DNA from: JAENVU01 sp031362155
Lineage (GTDB): Bacteria > Actinomycetota > Acidimicrobiia > IMCC26256 > JAENVU01
Reading direction: 5' to 3'
NCBI GenBank assembly: GCA_031362155.1
Contig: JANLRZ010000145.1
Span: 1-11,553 of the forward strand
DNA: 11,553 nucleotides
Shown one piece after another: positions 1 to 6,337 of the stretch (position 1 is its first letter; each line of letters opens with the position of its first letter). The notes beneath the pieces were generated by a model that was given only the letters and a program-made list of their open reading frames with translations, ran no database searches and was not told where the DNA came from. A program made the position numbers and the translations under genes.

Positions 1-150
1 CACCCGTCGAGTGGTGCGACCTGCCGTCGCTTGGCCGAACTCGAGATCGACACGCTCGCCCCGATGCATGCCCCGGCCTATACGGGCGACTGCCGCGCTG
101 CGCTGATCGACCTCGCTGCCGACTTCGACCGCCGCATCGCAATGCGCTGA
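1..150 (+). CDS. C-terminal fragment of probable MBL-fold metallo-hydrolase (partial)
   Basis: An open frame runs from the first base to a TGA at 148-150 and gives 49 residues; its 5' part is outside the window. The fragment contains LAPMHAPAYTGD followed by a helix (ALIDLAADFDRR). This resembles the end of metallo-beta-lactamase-fold hydrolases of the oxygen-binding di-iron type, where a late MHG motif supplies a metal-ligand histidine. Here the glycine after the histidine is an alanine. Codon use is strongly GC-rich at third positions, which supports real coding. The stop lies only 8 bases from the stop of the converging hydrolase gene. Substrate cannot be judged, and the family call rests on one motif. 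Confidence 0.5.
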   Translation, partial: HPSSGATCRRLAELEIDTLAPMHAPAYTGDCRAALIDLAADFDRRIAMR

Positions 151-158
151 TGCGACGC

Positions 159-1034
159 TCAACGGGCCCATCTCGTCAGTGCGGCTAGCCATTCAGCATG
201 GTGGATATCGGAGAGCGCGTGTGCTTCGTCGGGATACACGACCAACTCGCCGTCGCCAACGGTATCGATGACGAACTCGATCGCAGCGACGGGGGTTGGA
301 TCGAGCGCTCCGTGCCACGCCCTCACCGGCACGCGCACGTCGGCGGGATCGAATCCCCACGGCCCGTACGTCGCTCCCACCTCGTCGACCATCGTCTCGA
401 CGCCGCGACTCCAGGTCGCGCCCAGGTTCGCGAGCCACTGCGCTCGCTTGGCGGTGAAGGCGGGACGGTCAGCTTCGTGCCAACTTGCGAGGAACTCGCC
501 GTCGAAGAAGGCACTGGCGTCGGCTCGAACCGCGTCGGCGGTCGGCCCGAAGAACTCCCGTACCAGCGCGAGCGCGACGTCGCGGTCGTCGCGCGCAATC
601 GGGAGTAGCGCCTGGACGTCGGGCGCGAGGAGGCCGTCGAACTGCGGGTTGTCGAAGTGTGGGCCAACCGCACAGCAGAGCCCGACTGCCGCGACGCGGT
701 TCGGCAATGCGTAGCCGCACGCGACGGCGCTGGGACCACCCGCCGACACGCCGAGCACTGCGAAACGTTCCAGGCCGATCGCATCGGCGACTGCCTCGAC
801 GTCGCGTGGCCAGTCGAGCAGGCTTCGTCCGGGAAGAGGATCGGATAATCCGAAACCAGGCCGTTCGAGCGTCAACAGCCGAACGCCCGAGGCCACGAGC
901 GCTTCGTGGTCGAGTTGGTAGTGGCGACTACCGGGAAATCCGTGGAACTCGAGGAACGGAATGCCGTCCGGGACTCCGTACTGCGCGTACCCGATACGAC
1001 GGCCACCGTCGACAACGACTGTGCCTTCGTCCAT
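159..1034 (-). CDS. alpha/beta-fold hydrolase
   Basis: A 291-residue cytoplasmic alpha/beta hydrolase of normal family length, without signal peptide. The catalytic triad is visible: nucleophile Ser97 in the elbow GVSAGG, Asp245 in WHGALDPTP and His272 in DEAHALS. The oxyanion-hole HG motif is at 31-32 (EFHGFPGS). A helical cap lies between about residues 125 and 225. The ATG at 1034 follows a GGAG ribosome-binding sequence at a good distance (TTGGAGTTGGAGA-ATG). It is the last gene of a leftward run behind the lipoprotein gene, 55 bases downstream of that gene's stop, so co-transcription is likely. Substrate is unknown. Relatives include esterases, epoxide or haloalkane hydrolases and peptidases; the sequence does not allow a choice. 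Confidence 0.9.
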   Translation of the reverse strand: MDEGTVVVDGGRRIGYAQYGVPDGIPFLEFHGFPGSRHYQLDHEALVASGVRLLTLERPGFGLSDPLPGRSLLDWPRDVEAVADAIGLERFAVLGVSAGGPSAVACGYALPNRVAAVGLCCAVGPHFDNPQFDGLLAPDVQALLPIARDDRDVALALVREFFGPTADAVRADASAFFDGEFLASWHEADRPAFTAKRAQWLANLGATWSRGVETMVDEVGATYGPWGFDPADVRVPVRAWHGALDPTPVAAIEFVIDTVGDGELVVYPDEAHALSDIHHAEWLAALTRWAR

Positions 1035-1089
1035 TCTCCAACTCCAAGCAGTACGCGATACGTGGGCCGATAGTTCCCGGCTCAGTTCT

Positions 1090-1584
1090 TCACTCGACGA
1101 AGCACGCGCGAAAGGGCGCTTTCATTGCGGCGAAGTGCTCTTGCGCTTCCGCCTCCAAGCTCCACAACGCGCCACCTTGGGCCGCTCCGGCGCGCGCCAG
1201 GTCGCCGGCGGCCGCCGCGGCCTCGGATTCGATGAGTTTGTCTGCCGCTTGATCCAACAACGCCAGACCTGCCATCCAATGGTCCTCGATCGACGGTGGG
1301 GCGTCGATCGCCCGCAAATCGTCGGCCATGTCGTGCATGAACCCGCCTACGCCGATTGGCTTGGCCCCGTTTCCTGGACCGTCAGGGTCGGGGAGCGTCA
1401 CGAACCGCTGACTTGCCCTGACGCAGACGACGTCGGCCGCAGTCGCGAACTCGGCCAGCGCCGACTCCCTGCCGTCCGTCGTTGTCGACGAACTCTGGGT
1501 GCTTCCGCACGCGTTGCCGAACAGCAGTGACCCGAAGAGCGTCAGCGCAACGACGCCGTTCGAGCGCAGGGACTTGGTCGGCAT
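1090..1584 (-). CDS. small putative lipoprotein, unknown function
   Basis: A 164-residue protein with a short basic N-terminus (MPTKSLRSNG), a hydrophobic stretch at about 11-22 and a cysteine at residue 26 in LLFGNAC. The lipobox is loose because Asn is at -2. A Ser/Thr-rich linker follows, as expected for an exported lipoprotein. The mature part is mostly helical, with two further cysteines (Cys54 in DVVCVRA and Cys161 in FRACFVE) that could form a disulfide outside the membrane. I chose the ATG at 1584 because AAAGGAA lies 6 bases upstream and a signal peptide follows at once; the frame is open further upstream but that part overlaps the HAAS gene. It starts 23 bases after the HAAS membrane protein gene, indicating one operon. 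I do not recognise the family. Confidence 0.8.
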   Translation of the reverse strand: MPTKSLRSNGVVALTLFGSLLFGNACGSTQSSSTTTDGRESALAEFATAADVVCVRASQRFVTLPDPDGPGNGAKPIGVGGFMHDMADDLRAIDAPPSIEDHWMAGLALLDQAADKLIESEAAAAAGDLARAGAAQGGALWSLEAEAQEHFAAMKAPFRACFVE

Positions 1585-1590
1585 CGACGG

Positions 1591-1597
1591 TTCCTTT
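1591..1597 (-). promoter_or_regulatory. ribosome-binding site fixing the lipoprotein start
   Basis: The minus strand reads AAAGGAA, ending 6 bases before the ATG at 1584. It supports this start over longer in-frame starts that would lack a signal peptide at their N-terminus. Confidence 0.7.
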
Positions 1598-1607
1598 CGA
1601 TCGACGG

Positions 1608-2396
1608 TTACGCGGTAGCGAACGGGCCGCGGCGTGGTGCGGAGTCGAAGGCGGGCTCGCGCCAGAGGTACCAGCCCAACCAGAGATAACCGGCGGCCAT
1701 CGGAAGCATCGACCACATCCACTCGTCGCCGGCATCACCGCTGCCCGCGGTGACTCGGAGCGTGAACACGACCAGGAAGATTGGGCCAGTCGCGAGCAAG
1801 ACGAGCGGTGTCACGGGCAACACGTTGGCGCGCAGCATCTCCACGACGAGCACGACCACCGCGAGGGCGAACAATGCGACCGCCGCAAAGAATGCGTACC
1901 GGCTGTTAGCGAAGGCCCCGCACGGCGCGACGAGGCTGCCGATGACCGCGATCTTGCCGAGCCGGCCGAGTCCGCCGTGACGGGCTCGAATCCCCCAGAG
2001 GAAGTAGACGAATGCCGGGATCGCCGCAACCAGCGACATCACCCCGATCCCGTGCACGAAACCTCGTTCGACATTGAGGTTGATGTATTGGCCGGCGACG
2101 AGCAGCACGGGTGTGACCAACGCGGCGAGACCCGCAGCACGGGTGCGGTTCGTCGGGACAGCAACACCTCGCTTCGCCTCGAGGACACACATCCGCGCTA
2201 TGAGCGCGGCCGAGCCGAAGCGGGCCACCGCTTCGGCTTCGGCCTCAGCCGGAGGTCGCCCCTCGCGCATTCGTCGCTCCGCGGCTTCGCGGAGATGATC
2301 CTCTGCTTCGGAAACAATGTCGTCGCGCTCGGAGAGCTTCGCGACGCTGGAGTCGAGCTCGCGCAGGTACGCCGCGATCACGCCATCGTCGGCCAT
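1608..2396 (-). CDS. HAAS-domain multi-pass membrane protein, PadR partner
   Basis: A 262-residue protein. The N-terminal region (about 5-75) is a charged helical bundle, with YLRELDSSV, an acidic AEDHLRE segment and a final VARFGSAALIA helix. This matches the HAAS/permease-prefix domain that often accompanies PadR regulators. It is followed by about six hydrophobic segments (near 88-105, 115-136, 147-163, 167-188, 192-213 and 226-246) that carry no transporter or enzyme motif I can recognise. The ATG at 2396 lies inside the end of the padR gene (19-base overlap), which indicates translational coupling. A longer in-frame start at 2528 exists, but the added 44 residues are low-complexity and antisense-like. 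In known pairs HAAS proteins act with PadR in sensing or as regulated membrane partners; that role is inferred here. Confidence 0.85.
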   Translation of the reverse strand: MADDGVIAAYLRELDSSVAKLSERDDIVSEAEDHLREAAERRMREGRPPAEAEAEAVARFGSAALIARMCVLEAKRGVAVPTNRTRAAGLAALVTPVLLVAGQYINLNVERGFVHGIGVMSLVAAIPAFVYFLWGIRARHGGLGRLGKIAVIGSLVAPCGAFANSRYAFFAAVALFALAVVVLVVEMLRANVLPVTPLVLLATGPIFLVVFTLRVTAGSGDAGDEWMWSMLPMAAGYLWLGWYLWREPAFDSAPRRGPFATA

Positions 2397-2716
2397 GCCG
2401 GCGCCCCCACCACTCGCTGGACCGTCAGCGCGAACGCCGACCACTCGCGACGCTTCTCCTGCGCCGCTTTCTTTCCGCCCGGAGTGAGCGAGTAGCTGCG
2501 GCGACGCCGACCGTTCACCTCCGACCACGAGCTGACCAACAGTCCGGCACGTTCGAGACGATGCAAGGCCGGATAGATCGTTCCTTCCGGAAGGTCAATC
2601 GTGCCGTCGGTCCTGGCCCGCAGTTCCTCCATGACGGCATAACCGTGGAACGGCCCGTCCTGCATGATCGTCAACAGCAGCAGGTCGAGATGGCCCTTCA
2701 AGGCGTCGGCTCTCAT
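2378..2716 (-). CDS. PadR family transcriptional regulator
   Basis: A 112-residue winged-helix repressor of the short PadR subfamily. The pattern is clear: an N-terminal helix (LDLLLLTIMQ), the GPFHGYAVMEEL motif at about 21-32, recognition helix GTIYPALHRLERAGLL at about 45-60, and the wing with a basic hairpin GRRRRSYSLTPGG at 69-81. The C-terminal helix that makes the dimer is short. The ATG at 2716 has no Shine-Dalgarno sequence, but a -10 box lies about 8 bases upstream, consistent with a leaderless or nearly leaderless mRNA. It heads a leftward operon with the HAAS protein, a lipoprotein and a hydrolase. PadR proteins commonly repress their own operon; the dyad at 2727-2738 is the likely operator. 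Confidence 0.93.
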   Translation of the reverse strand: MRADALKGHLDLLLLTIMQDGPFHGYAVMEELRARTDGTIDLPEGTIYPALHRLERAGLLVSSWSEVNGRRRRSYSLTPGGKKAAQEKRREWSAFALTVQRVVGAPAWPTMA

Positions 2717-2724
2717 ACTTGGCC

Positions 2725-2753
2725 ATGCTATACATAGCGTACCTAGGTGTCAA
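2725..2753 (-). promoter_or_regulatory. predicted promoter of the PadR operon
   Basis: The minus strand carries a perfect TTGACA (-35, 2748-2753), a 17-base spacer and TAGCAT (-10, 2725-2730, four of six consensus bases). Transcription would start at about 2716-2718, at the padR ATG, giving a leaderless message. The spacer also holds the 8-base palindrome ACCTAGGT (2741-2748). Confidence 0.65.
2727..2738. promoter_or_regulatory. candidate PadR operator (inverted repeat)
   Basis: GCTAT-AC-ATAGC is a 10-of-12-base dyad overlapping the upstream edge of the -10 box of the padR promoter. PadR operators are often AT-rich dyads with ATGT/ACAT-like half-sites, and this AT-rich patch stands out in GC-rich surroundings. 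It lies between padR and the divergent lipoprotein gene, so it could affect both. The assignment is inferred from position and symmetry. Confidence 0.5.
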
Positions 2754-2798
2754 GCGAGCCAGACCGACCGGGGTATGAATGCATCGTCATCGGACTGT

Positions 2799-2802
2799 GG
2801 AG
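2799..2802 (+). promoter_or_regulatory. ribosome-binding site choosing the 2809 start
   Basis: GGAG lies 6 bases before the ATG at 2809. The other in-frame starts, 2779 and 2815, lack a site at suitable spacing. Confidence 0.5.
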
Positions 2803-2808
2803 CGATGG

Positions 2809-3426
2809 ATGTCGATGATCACGGCGGATGGACAACGCGGCGTACGGCGGCTCGCGGCGGTGCTCGTCGTCTGGAGCGCCCTCGCTGGATGCGGACCGAC
2901 GCCACACAGTCGAACCCACCAGTACCACTCGGCGGAGTACGGCTACTCGTTACGACTGCCAAGCGGCTGGGGCGCGATTCCTGCGAAGCATTGGCTCGCG
3001 AGCGATGCCGCGCCACGGACCGCCAACGGAGGCGTCGACATCATCGCCGCGCGCCCGAGCATCCGCGTATCGGAAATGTCGACGCCCGCGCTCGTGATCG
3101 GCGCGCAGCACCTTGACCGGCCCATGAGTAGCGCCGAATGGGCCGATCAAGTGGTCGGAATCGTCGAGGAGATGAAGCAGTGCGCGCGGCCCGACCACCG
3201 AGACCCGATCGCCGTCGGTGCCACGAACGGAATCCTGCTGACGTACAACGACTGTCCCGAGGAGTTGGCGTACTACCACCTGTGGGTCACGGTCGCGCAT
3301 CGCGGCGTGGCGTATCAGATCGTCTTTTTCGATCAGCAGGGCAACGAAGTAGCGAATCGTGCACAGTTCGAAGCGATCCTGACGTCTCTGCGCCTCGATG
3401 AGGAGCGCCGTCGCCGTGCCGCCTAG
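2809..3426 (+). CDS. putative lipoprotein with PsbP/LpqN-like fold
   Basis: A 205-residue exported protein. From the start used here it has a basic N-region, a hydrophobic core at about 14-24 and a canonical lipobox LAGC with the lipidated cysteine at residue 28. The mature part begins YHSAEYGYSLRLPSGW (about 39-54), then alternates predicted strands and helices and ends in a VAYQIVFF strand and a short basic tail. The opening motif recalls PsbP/DUF1795/LpqN-type small lipoproteins; this is a weak resemblance. Cys125 and Cys149 could form a disulfide. I preferred ATG 2809 because of the GGAG 6 bases upstream; ATG 2779 would add ten residues. It is divergent from padR with a 92-base shared region. 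The frame stays open for 37 codons beyond its TAG. Confidence 0.75.
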   Translation: MSMITADGQRGVRRLAAVLVVWSALAGCGPTPHSRTHQYHSAEYGYSLRLPSGWGAIPAKHWLASDAAPRTANGGVDIIAARPSIRVSEMSTPALVIGAQHLDRPMSSAEWADQVVGIVEEMKQCARPDHRDPIAVGATNGILLTYNDCPEELAYYHLWVTVAHRGVAYQIVFFDQQGNEVANRAQFEAILTSLRLDEERRRRAA

Positions 3427-3461
3427 TGGAGAGCGATCAGGGTTGACACACCTGCGTCGGT

Positions 3462-3476
3462 GCCGGCTATGCCGGC
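3462..3476. terminator. GC-rich hairpin between convergent genes
   Basis: GCCGGC-TAT-GCCGGC forms a perfect 6-base stem with a 3-base loop in the 98-base gap between the lipoprotein and NuoF-like stops. There is no T-run on either side, so intrinsic termination is uncertain. Such U-less hairpins are proposed as terminators in high-GC actinobacteria. Confidence 0.35.
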
Positions 3477-3524
3477 CGCGATCCGCGAGAGCATCGTGAC
3501 GGTGATGGGCGCCGCGGTGCCGGG

Positions 3525-4913
3525 TCAACCGGGTGCGTAGGTCCAATCCGGGAGTTTGCGGGCGCTGGTCGGGTCGAAGGTGGCGACACCGTCGCGAAGG
3601 TCGACGAGCTTGGGCACCTCGAGCACGGCCAGCGTCTCGTTGTGTTCGAGCCCGGCGACGAAGTCTTCGGGGAACTCGCGCAGGAGGCTGCTGATCACCC
3701 GCTGCTCCTCCTCACCGAGGAAGCAGCGGTTCTGATCGGTGACCGTACGCAAGCGGCGAGCGATCACGTCGACGTCGACCACGTCACCCTGGCCCGTGCC
3801 GAGCACATCGAGATGGCGGGTCACCTCGCCGCAGCCCTGCTTGCAGGCGCGGCACTGCCCACACGACTCCACGTAGAGGAACCGCGACACCATCCTCGCC
3901 ACGGCGAGCATGCTCCGGGTGTCGTCGTAGACGATGAAGCCCGCAGAGCCGAGACCACCGCCGGCCCCGGTCAGGCCCTCGTAGCTCACGGGCGCGCTGA
4001 GCGCGGCCGCGGTCATCACCGGGTTCGAGACGCCCGAGAGCACCGCTTTGACCGCCCGGCCGGGTCGAGGTCCGCCACCGATCTGGTCGATGACCGCGCC
4101 GAGCGTGGTGCCGGGCTCGATCTCCGCGACACCGGCGTGCTCCACGTCGCCGACGACGGTGCAGATCAGCGGGCCGCGCGTCTCCGCGGTGCCGATGCTG
4201 CGGTACCAGTCCGCGCCGCGGGCGAGTATCAACGCGACGCTCGCCAGCGTCTCGACGTTCGAGACCAGCGTGGGGTTCGATCCGATGACGCCGACTTCGT
4301 CGGACTGACCGACCCCGGCCGACCATCCCTCCTGTGGGGTAGTCGCGAAGAGTCCGTGCAGATAGGGCGGCAACCAGCGCGGCGTCGGCTCGTTGCCCTC
4401 GATCACTTCGAGCAGCGCCTTCTCCTCGCCGAAGAGGTACTCCTCGGGACCGCTCACGAGCGTCACCGGCGTCGCGGCGATCAGCCCGGCATCCGCCATC
4501 TCGTGCAGTGCGCGCTCGAGGGCTGCGATCTCGGGGGCGAAGCTCGCCTTGACTGCCAAGAACGCTTCGCGTGCACCGACAGTGTGCGCGGCAACGCAGA
4601 GTCCCTCGACCACCTGGTACGGATTCGCGCGCATGAGCGCGCGGTCCTTGAACGTCCCGGGCTCGCCCTCGGCGCCGTTCGCGACGACGTAGCGGTCGCC
4701 GAGCGCGGCACCGCCCGCCATCACCGAGCGCCACTTGCGCGCCGCCGGAAAGCCGGCCCCGCCACGACCGCGCAGACCCGCGGCTTCGAGTTGGTCCACG
4801 ACCCAGTCGCCGCCGCGCGCCATCGCGGCTGGCAACGCGGCACCCCCGCCCGCGGCCCGGTAGTCGGCGAGGGACGTGAAGGGTTGCTCCGGGAGCAGCA
4901 GGTTGGGCTCCAT
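3525..4913 (-). CDS. orphan NADH dehydrogenase F-type (NuoF/51 kDa-like) flavo-iron-sulfur protein
   Basis: A 462-residue protein of the complex I 51-kDa (NuoF) family, near the family's usual length. FMN/NADH-binding motifs are intact: GLRGRGGAGFP then KW at about 46-61, and NGAEGEPGTFKDR at 79-91. An SLBB domain follows at about 245-300. The C-terminal 4Fe-4S domain has SCGQCRAC with Cys351, Cys354, Cys357 and the distant Cys397 (NRCFLGEEE). An additional Cys361 (KQGC) is present. It should oxidise NAD(P)H through FMN and pass electrons to an iron-sulfur acceptor. No NuoE or NuoG, hydrogenase, formate dehydrogenase or ferredoxin gene is adjacent, so the physiological partner is unknown. The ATG at 4913 shares one base with the upstream TGA (TGATG), indicating translational coupling; a GTG at 4916 is an alternative start. 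Confidence 0.9.
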   Translation of the reverse strand: MEPNLLLPEQPFTSLADYRAAGGGAALPAAMARGGDWVVDQLEAAGLRGRGGAGFPAARKWRSVMAGGAALGDRYVVANGAEGEPGTFKDRALMRANPYQVVEGLCVAAHTVGAREAFLAVKASFAPEIAALERALHEMADAGLIAATPVTLVSGPEEYLFGEEKALLEVIEGNEPTPRWLPPYLHGLFATTPQEGWSAGVGQSDEVGVIGSNPTLVSNVETLASVALILARGADWYRSIGTAETRGPLICTVVGDVEHAGVAEIEPGTTLGAVIDQIGGGPRPGRAVKAVLSGVSNPVMTAAALSAPVSYEGLTGAGGGLGSAGFIVYDDTRSMLAVARMVSRFLYVESCGQCRACKQGCGEVTRHLDVLGTGQGDVVDVDVIARRLRTVTDQNRCFLGEEEQRVISSLLREFPEDFVAGLEHNETLAVLEVPKLVDLRDGVATFDPTSARKLPDWTYAPG

Positions 4914-5317
4914 CACCCGCCCGCCGCCGGCGGATCGAGTCGCGCCTCGAGCGCCGCGACGAGACCTTCGGCATCGGCGACAGTGACGGTCAACGCCGAG
5001 TGGCCAGATCGCCGGAGTGCACTGGGAACTTTGTCACGGAAGTGCACGCAGACCCCGCGGTCGGCATTGGTCCCGAACGTGAGGCCGTCGTCGGCGAAGG
5101 ACATGCGGGCGCCGGCCGCGGTCCACCACCGATAGCCCTCGGTGACGTGCGCGCCGACGACGTTTGCGAGCGGTGTCTCGATCGTCAGGAATCCGAACTT
5201 CGCCACGAAGCGGCCGTCGTCGGTGAGGGTCACGCCGTCGTGGCTCGGCCGCACCCCGAAGGGCGCCCAGAACAGTGCGAGCCGGAGCTCGGTCGCGTAC
5301 GGGAAGACCTGGCTCAC
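4913..5317 (-). CDS. conserved hypothetical protein coupled to NuoF-like gene
   Basis: A 134-residue soluble protein without signal peptide or membrane segment. Notable stretches are FWAPFGVRPSHDGV, LTDDGRFVAKFGFLTIETP, a tryptophan pair in EGYRWWTA, and RMSFADDGLTFGTN followed by GVCVHF, which suggest a mainly beta fold. I recall similar proteins as conserved actinobacterial hypotheticals but cannot name a function. The start is uncertain: I used GTG 5317, which has GGAG 4 bases upstream. TTG codons at 5329 and 5332 are in frame but lack a ribosome-binding site. Its stop overlaps the NuoF-like start by one base, so the two are probably made together. It could be an accessory of that flavoprotein, but only the gene order supports this. 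Confidence 0.75.
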   Translation of the reverse strand: MSQVFPYATELRLALFWAPFGVRPSHDGVTLTDDGRFVAKFGFLTIETPLANVVGAHVTEGYRWWTAAGARMSFADDGLTFGTNADRGVCVHFRDKVPSALRRSGHSALTVTVADAEGLVAALEARLDPPAAGG

Positions 5318-5370
5318 TCTGTGCTCCAACAATCGTCGCGGAACCCGACCCTAGGCCGTGGACGCCCGTC

Positions 5371-5376
5371 TAACGT
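5371..5376 (+). promoter_or_regulatory. possible -10 box of a leaderless gene
   Basis: TAACGT fits the TANNNT form of actinobacterial -10 boxes and ends 7 bases before the ATG at 5384. That gene has no Shine-Dalgarno sequence. No convincing -35 element is visible. The 66-base gap is shared with the divergent gene ending its start at 5317. Confidence 0.4.
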
Positions 5377-5383
5377 CGACGCG

Positions 5384-5683
5384 ATGGAGACCGCCGAATC
5401 CGTGACCGAGGCCATCGCGCTCCTCGAGGCCGAGGGCTACCGGACGGACTTCTCGTTCCTCGACGGCATCGCGCACTGCACGGCCTGCGGCAAGGACCAC
5501 CCGCCGGCCCGGCTCGTGGTCCGCCACACGTTCCGGTTCGAAGGCGACACCGACCCCGGCGACGAGGCGATCGTGCTCGGCGTCGAGTGCCCGGCGTGCG
5601 GCCGGCGCGGCGTCGTGGTGTCGGCGTTCGGCCCCGACGCGAGCCCCGAGTTCACCGAGCTACTCCTCCATTTCGACCACTGA
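5384..5683 (+). CDS. small conserved protein with two CxxC pairs (probable zinc ribbon)
   Basis: A 99-residue protein. An N-terminal helix (about 4-18, SVTEAIALLEAEGY) is followed by HCTACGKDH (Cys32, Cys35) and ECPACGRRG (Cys69, Cys72). The two CxxC knuckles 33 residues apart are a zinc-ribbon layout. Between them are RLVVRHTFRFEG and the acidic TDPGDEAIVLG; the end is short and acidic. Similar small actinobacterial proteins are, as I recall, sometimes labelled phosphoribosylpyrophosphate synthetase, but no PRPP-synthetase motif is present and I would not transfer that name. The ATG at 5384 begins the conserved helix; the longer open frame upstream is antisense to the neighbouring gene. It has its own divergent promoter region and is followed by a gene on the other strand, so it is probably monocistronic. 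Confidence 0.8.
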   Translation: METAESVTEAIALLEAEGYRTDFSFLDGIAHCTACGKDHPPARLVVRHTFRFEGDTDPGDEAIVLGVECPACGRRGVVVSAFGPDASPEFTELLLHFDH

Positions 5684-5693
5684 CCCGGCCGGG
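5684..5693. repeat. 10-base perfect palindrome after a stop codon
   Basis: CCCGGCCGGG directly follows the TGA of the double-CxxC gene in the 64-base convergent gap before the SRPBCC gene stop. It has no loop or T-run, so a terminator role is doubtful. Confidence 0.3.
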
Positions 5694-5747
5694 CCATACG
5701 CTCGAACGGGCGATACGTTGCAGAGTCAGCGCGACTTCCTCCCGATA

Positions 5748-6200
5748 TCAGGAACGCTCACGCGTGGCACTCCGTCGCTCGATTTCGTGACGCAGGCGCT
5801 GGACGGAGATGGCGTTCCGAACCCAGAGAAGCGGCTCGGTGAGGACCCTGGGCGCAACTGCGAAGGGTCCACTCTGTGGGTGTTCCTCGATAAGGAACTT
5901 CGACCCATTCACATCGGGCTGCACCGTCATCGTGACGTGAGCGACTCCTGTGGGCCGGAACCGCACCTCCAGGGTGAGCCGGTCGGGACGTTGTCGTTCG
6001 AGGATCTTCGACGAGTCATGCAATTCGGCCGCCGCGGTGCCGATCGCGTGGTGAAAGCAGGATCCAACTGCCGGCCAGTCCGGGTCCACGCGCCGGATGC
6101 GGCGCGCGCCAACGACCCAACGGGGATAGGCCTGGGGATCGTCGAGCACATCGAAGACCTGGCTCGGCGGGGCCGAGATCCGAATCTCATTCCGTGACAT
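5748..6200 (-). CDS. SRPBCC (START/polyketide-cyclase-like) family protein
   Basis: A 150-residue cytoplasmic protein with the helix-grip fold pattern. It opens with strand MSRNEIRISAPPSQVFDVLDDP, where the PxxxVFxxLxDP motif starts the first helix, then YPRWVVGARRI (about 25-35) and VGSCFHHAIG (45-54). A strand-rich region (DRLTLEVRFRP, VAHVTMTV) follows, and a long C-terminal helix closes a hydrophobic pocket. Such proteins bind hydrophobic ligands; no catalytic residue can be assigned. The ATG at 6200 has a strong GGAGG 8 bases upstream. The C-terminal tail after about 135 is basic and probably disordered. It stands alone between two genes on the opposite strand. Ligand and pathway are unknown. 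Confidence 0.85.
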   Translation of the reverse strand: MSRNEIRISAPPSQVFDVLDDPQAYPRWVVGARRIRRVDPDWPAVGSCFHHAIGTAAAELHDSSKILERQRPDRLTLEVRFRPTGVAHVTMTVQPDVNGSKFLIEEHPQSGPFAVAPRVLTEPLLWVRNAISVQRLRHEIERRSATRERS

Positions 6201-6337
6201 GGCTCAGTCCTCCGGTCCGGACGGCGCGGCAACCGGGCATACCGGCCAGGTGTACCCCGGTGTGGTTTCGGCCAATCCCATTCACCGCGCGAGAGTTGAC
6301 GCTTCGGATCGCATGAGTCTGGGTACTACCTCCGATA

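Noticed and set aside
1482..2495. Long plus-strand open frame opposite the HAAS membrane protein and part of padR
   Set aside because: Charge-rich translation without domains; the minus-strand genes explain the region.
3443..3471. TTGACA-like -35 element in the convergent gap as a promoter
   Set aside because: No acceptable -10 hexamer at 16-18 bases, and no clear gene starts downstream on the plus strand.
2950..3546. Minus-strand open frame opposite the 2809-3426 lipoprotein
   Set aside because: Arg/His-rich translation typical of a shadow frame; the plus strand has a signal peptide and lipobox.
3642..5135. Long open frame on the plus strand opposite the NuoF-like gene
   Set aside because: It mirrors the high-GC coding strand, has no recognisable motif, and the minus strand carries a complete, motif-rich enzyme.
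6201..6337. Alternative-sigma promoter between the SRPBCC and HATPase-like genes
   Set aside because: GTTT- and GGGTA-like pieces occur, but not at the spacing of SigB/SigF-type promoters.
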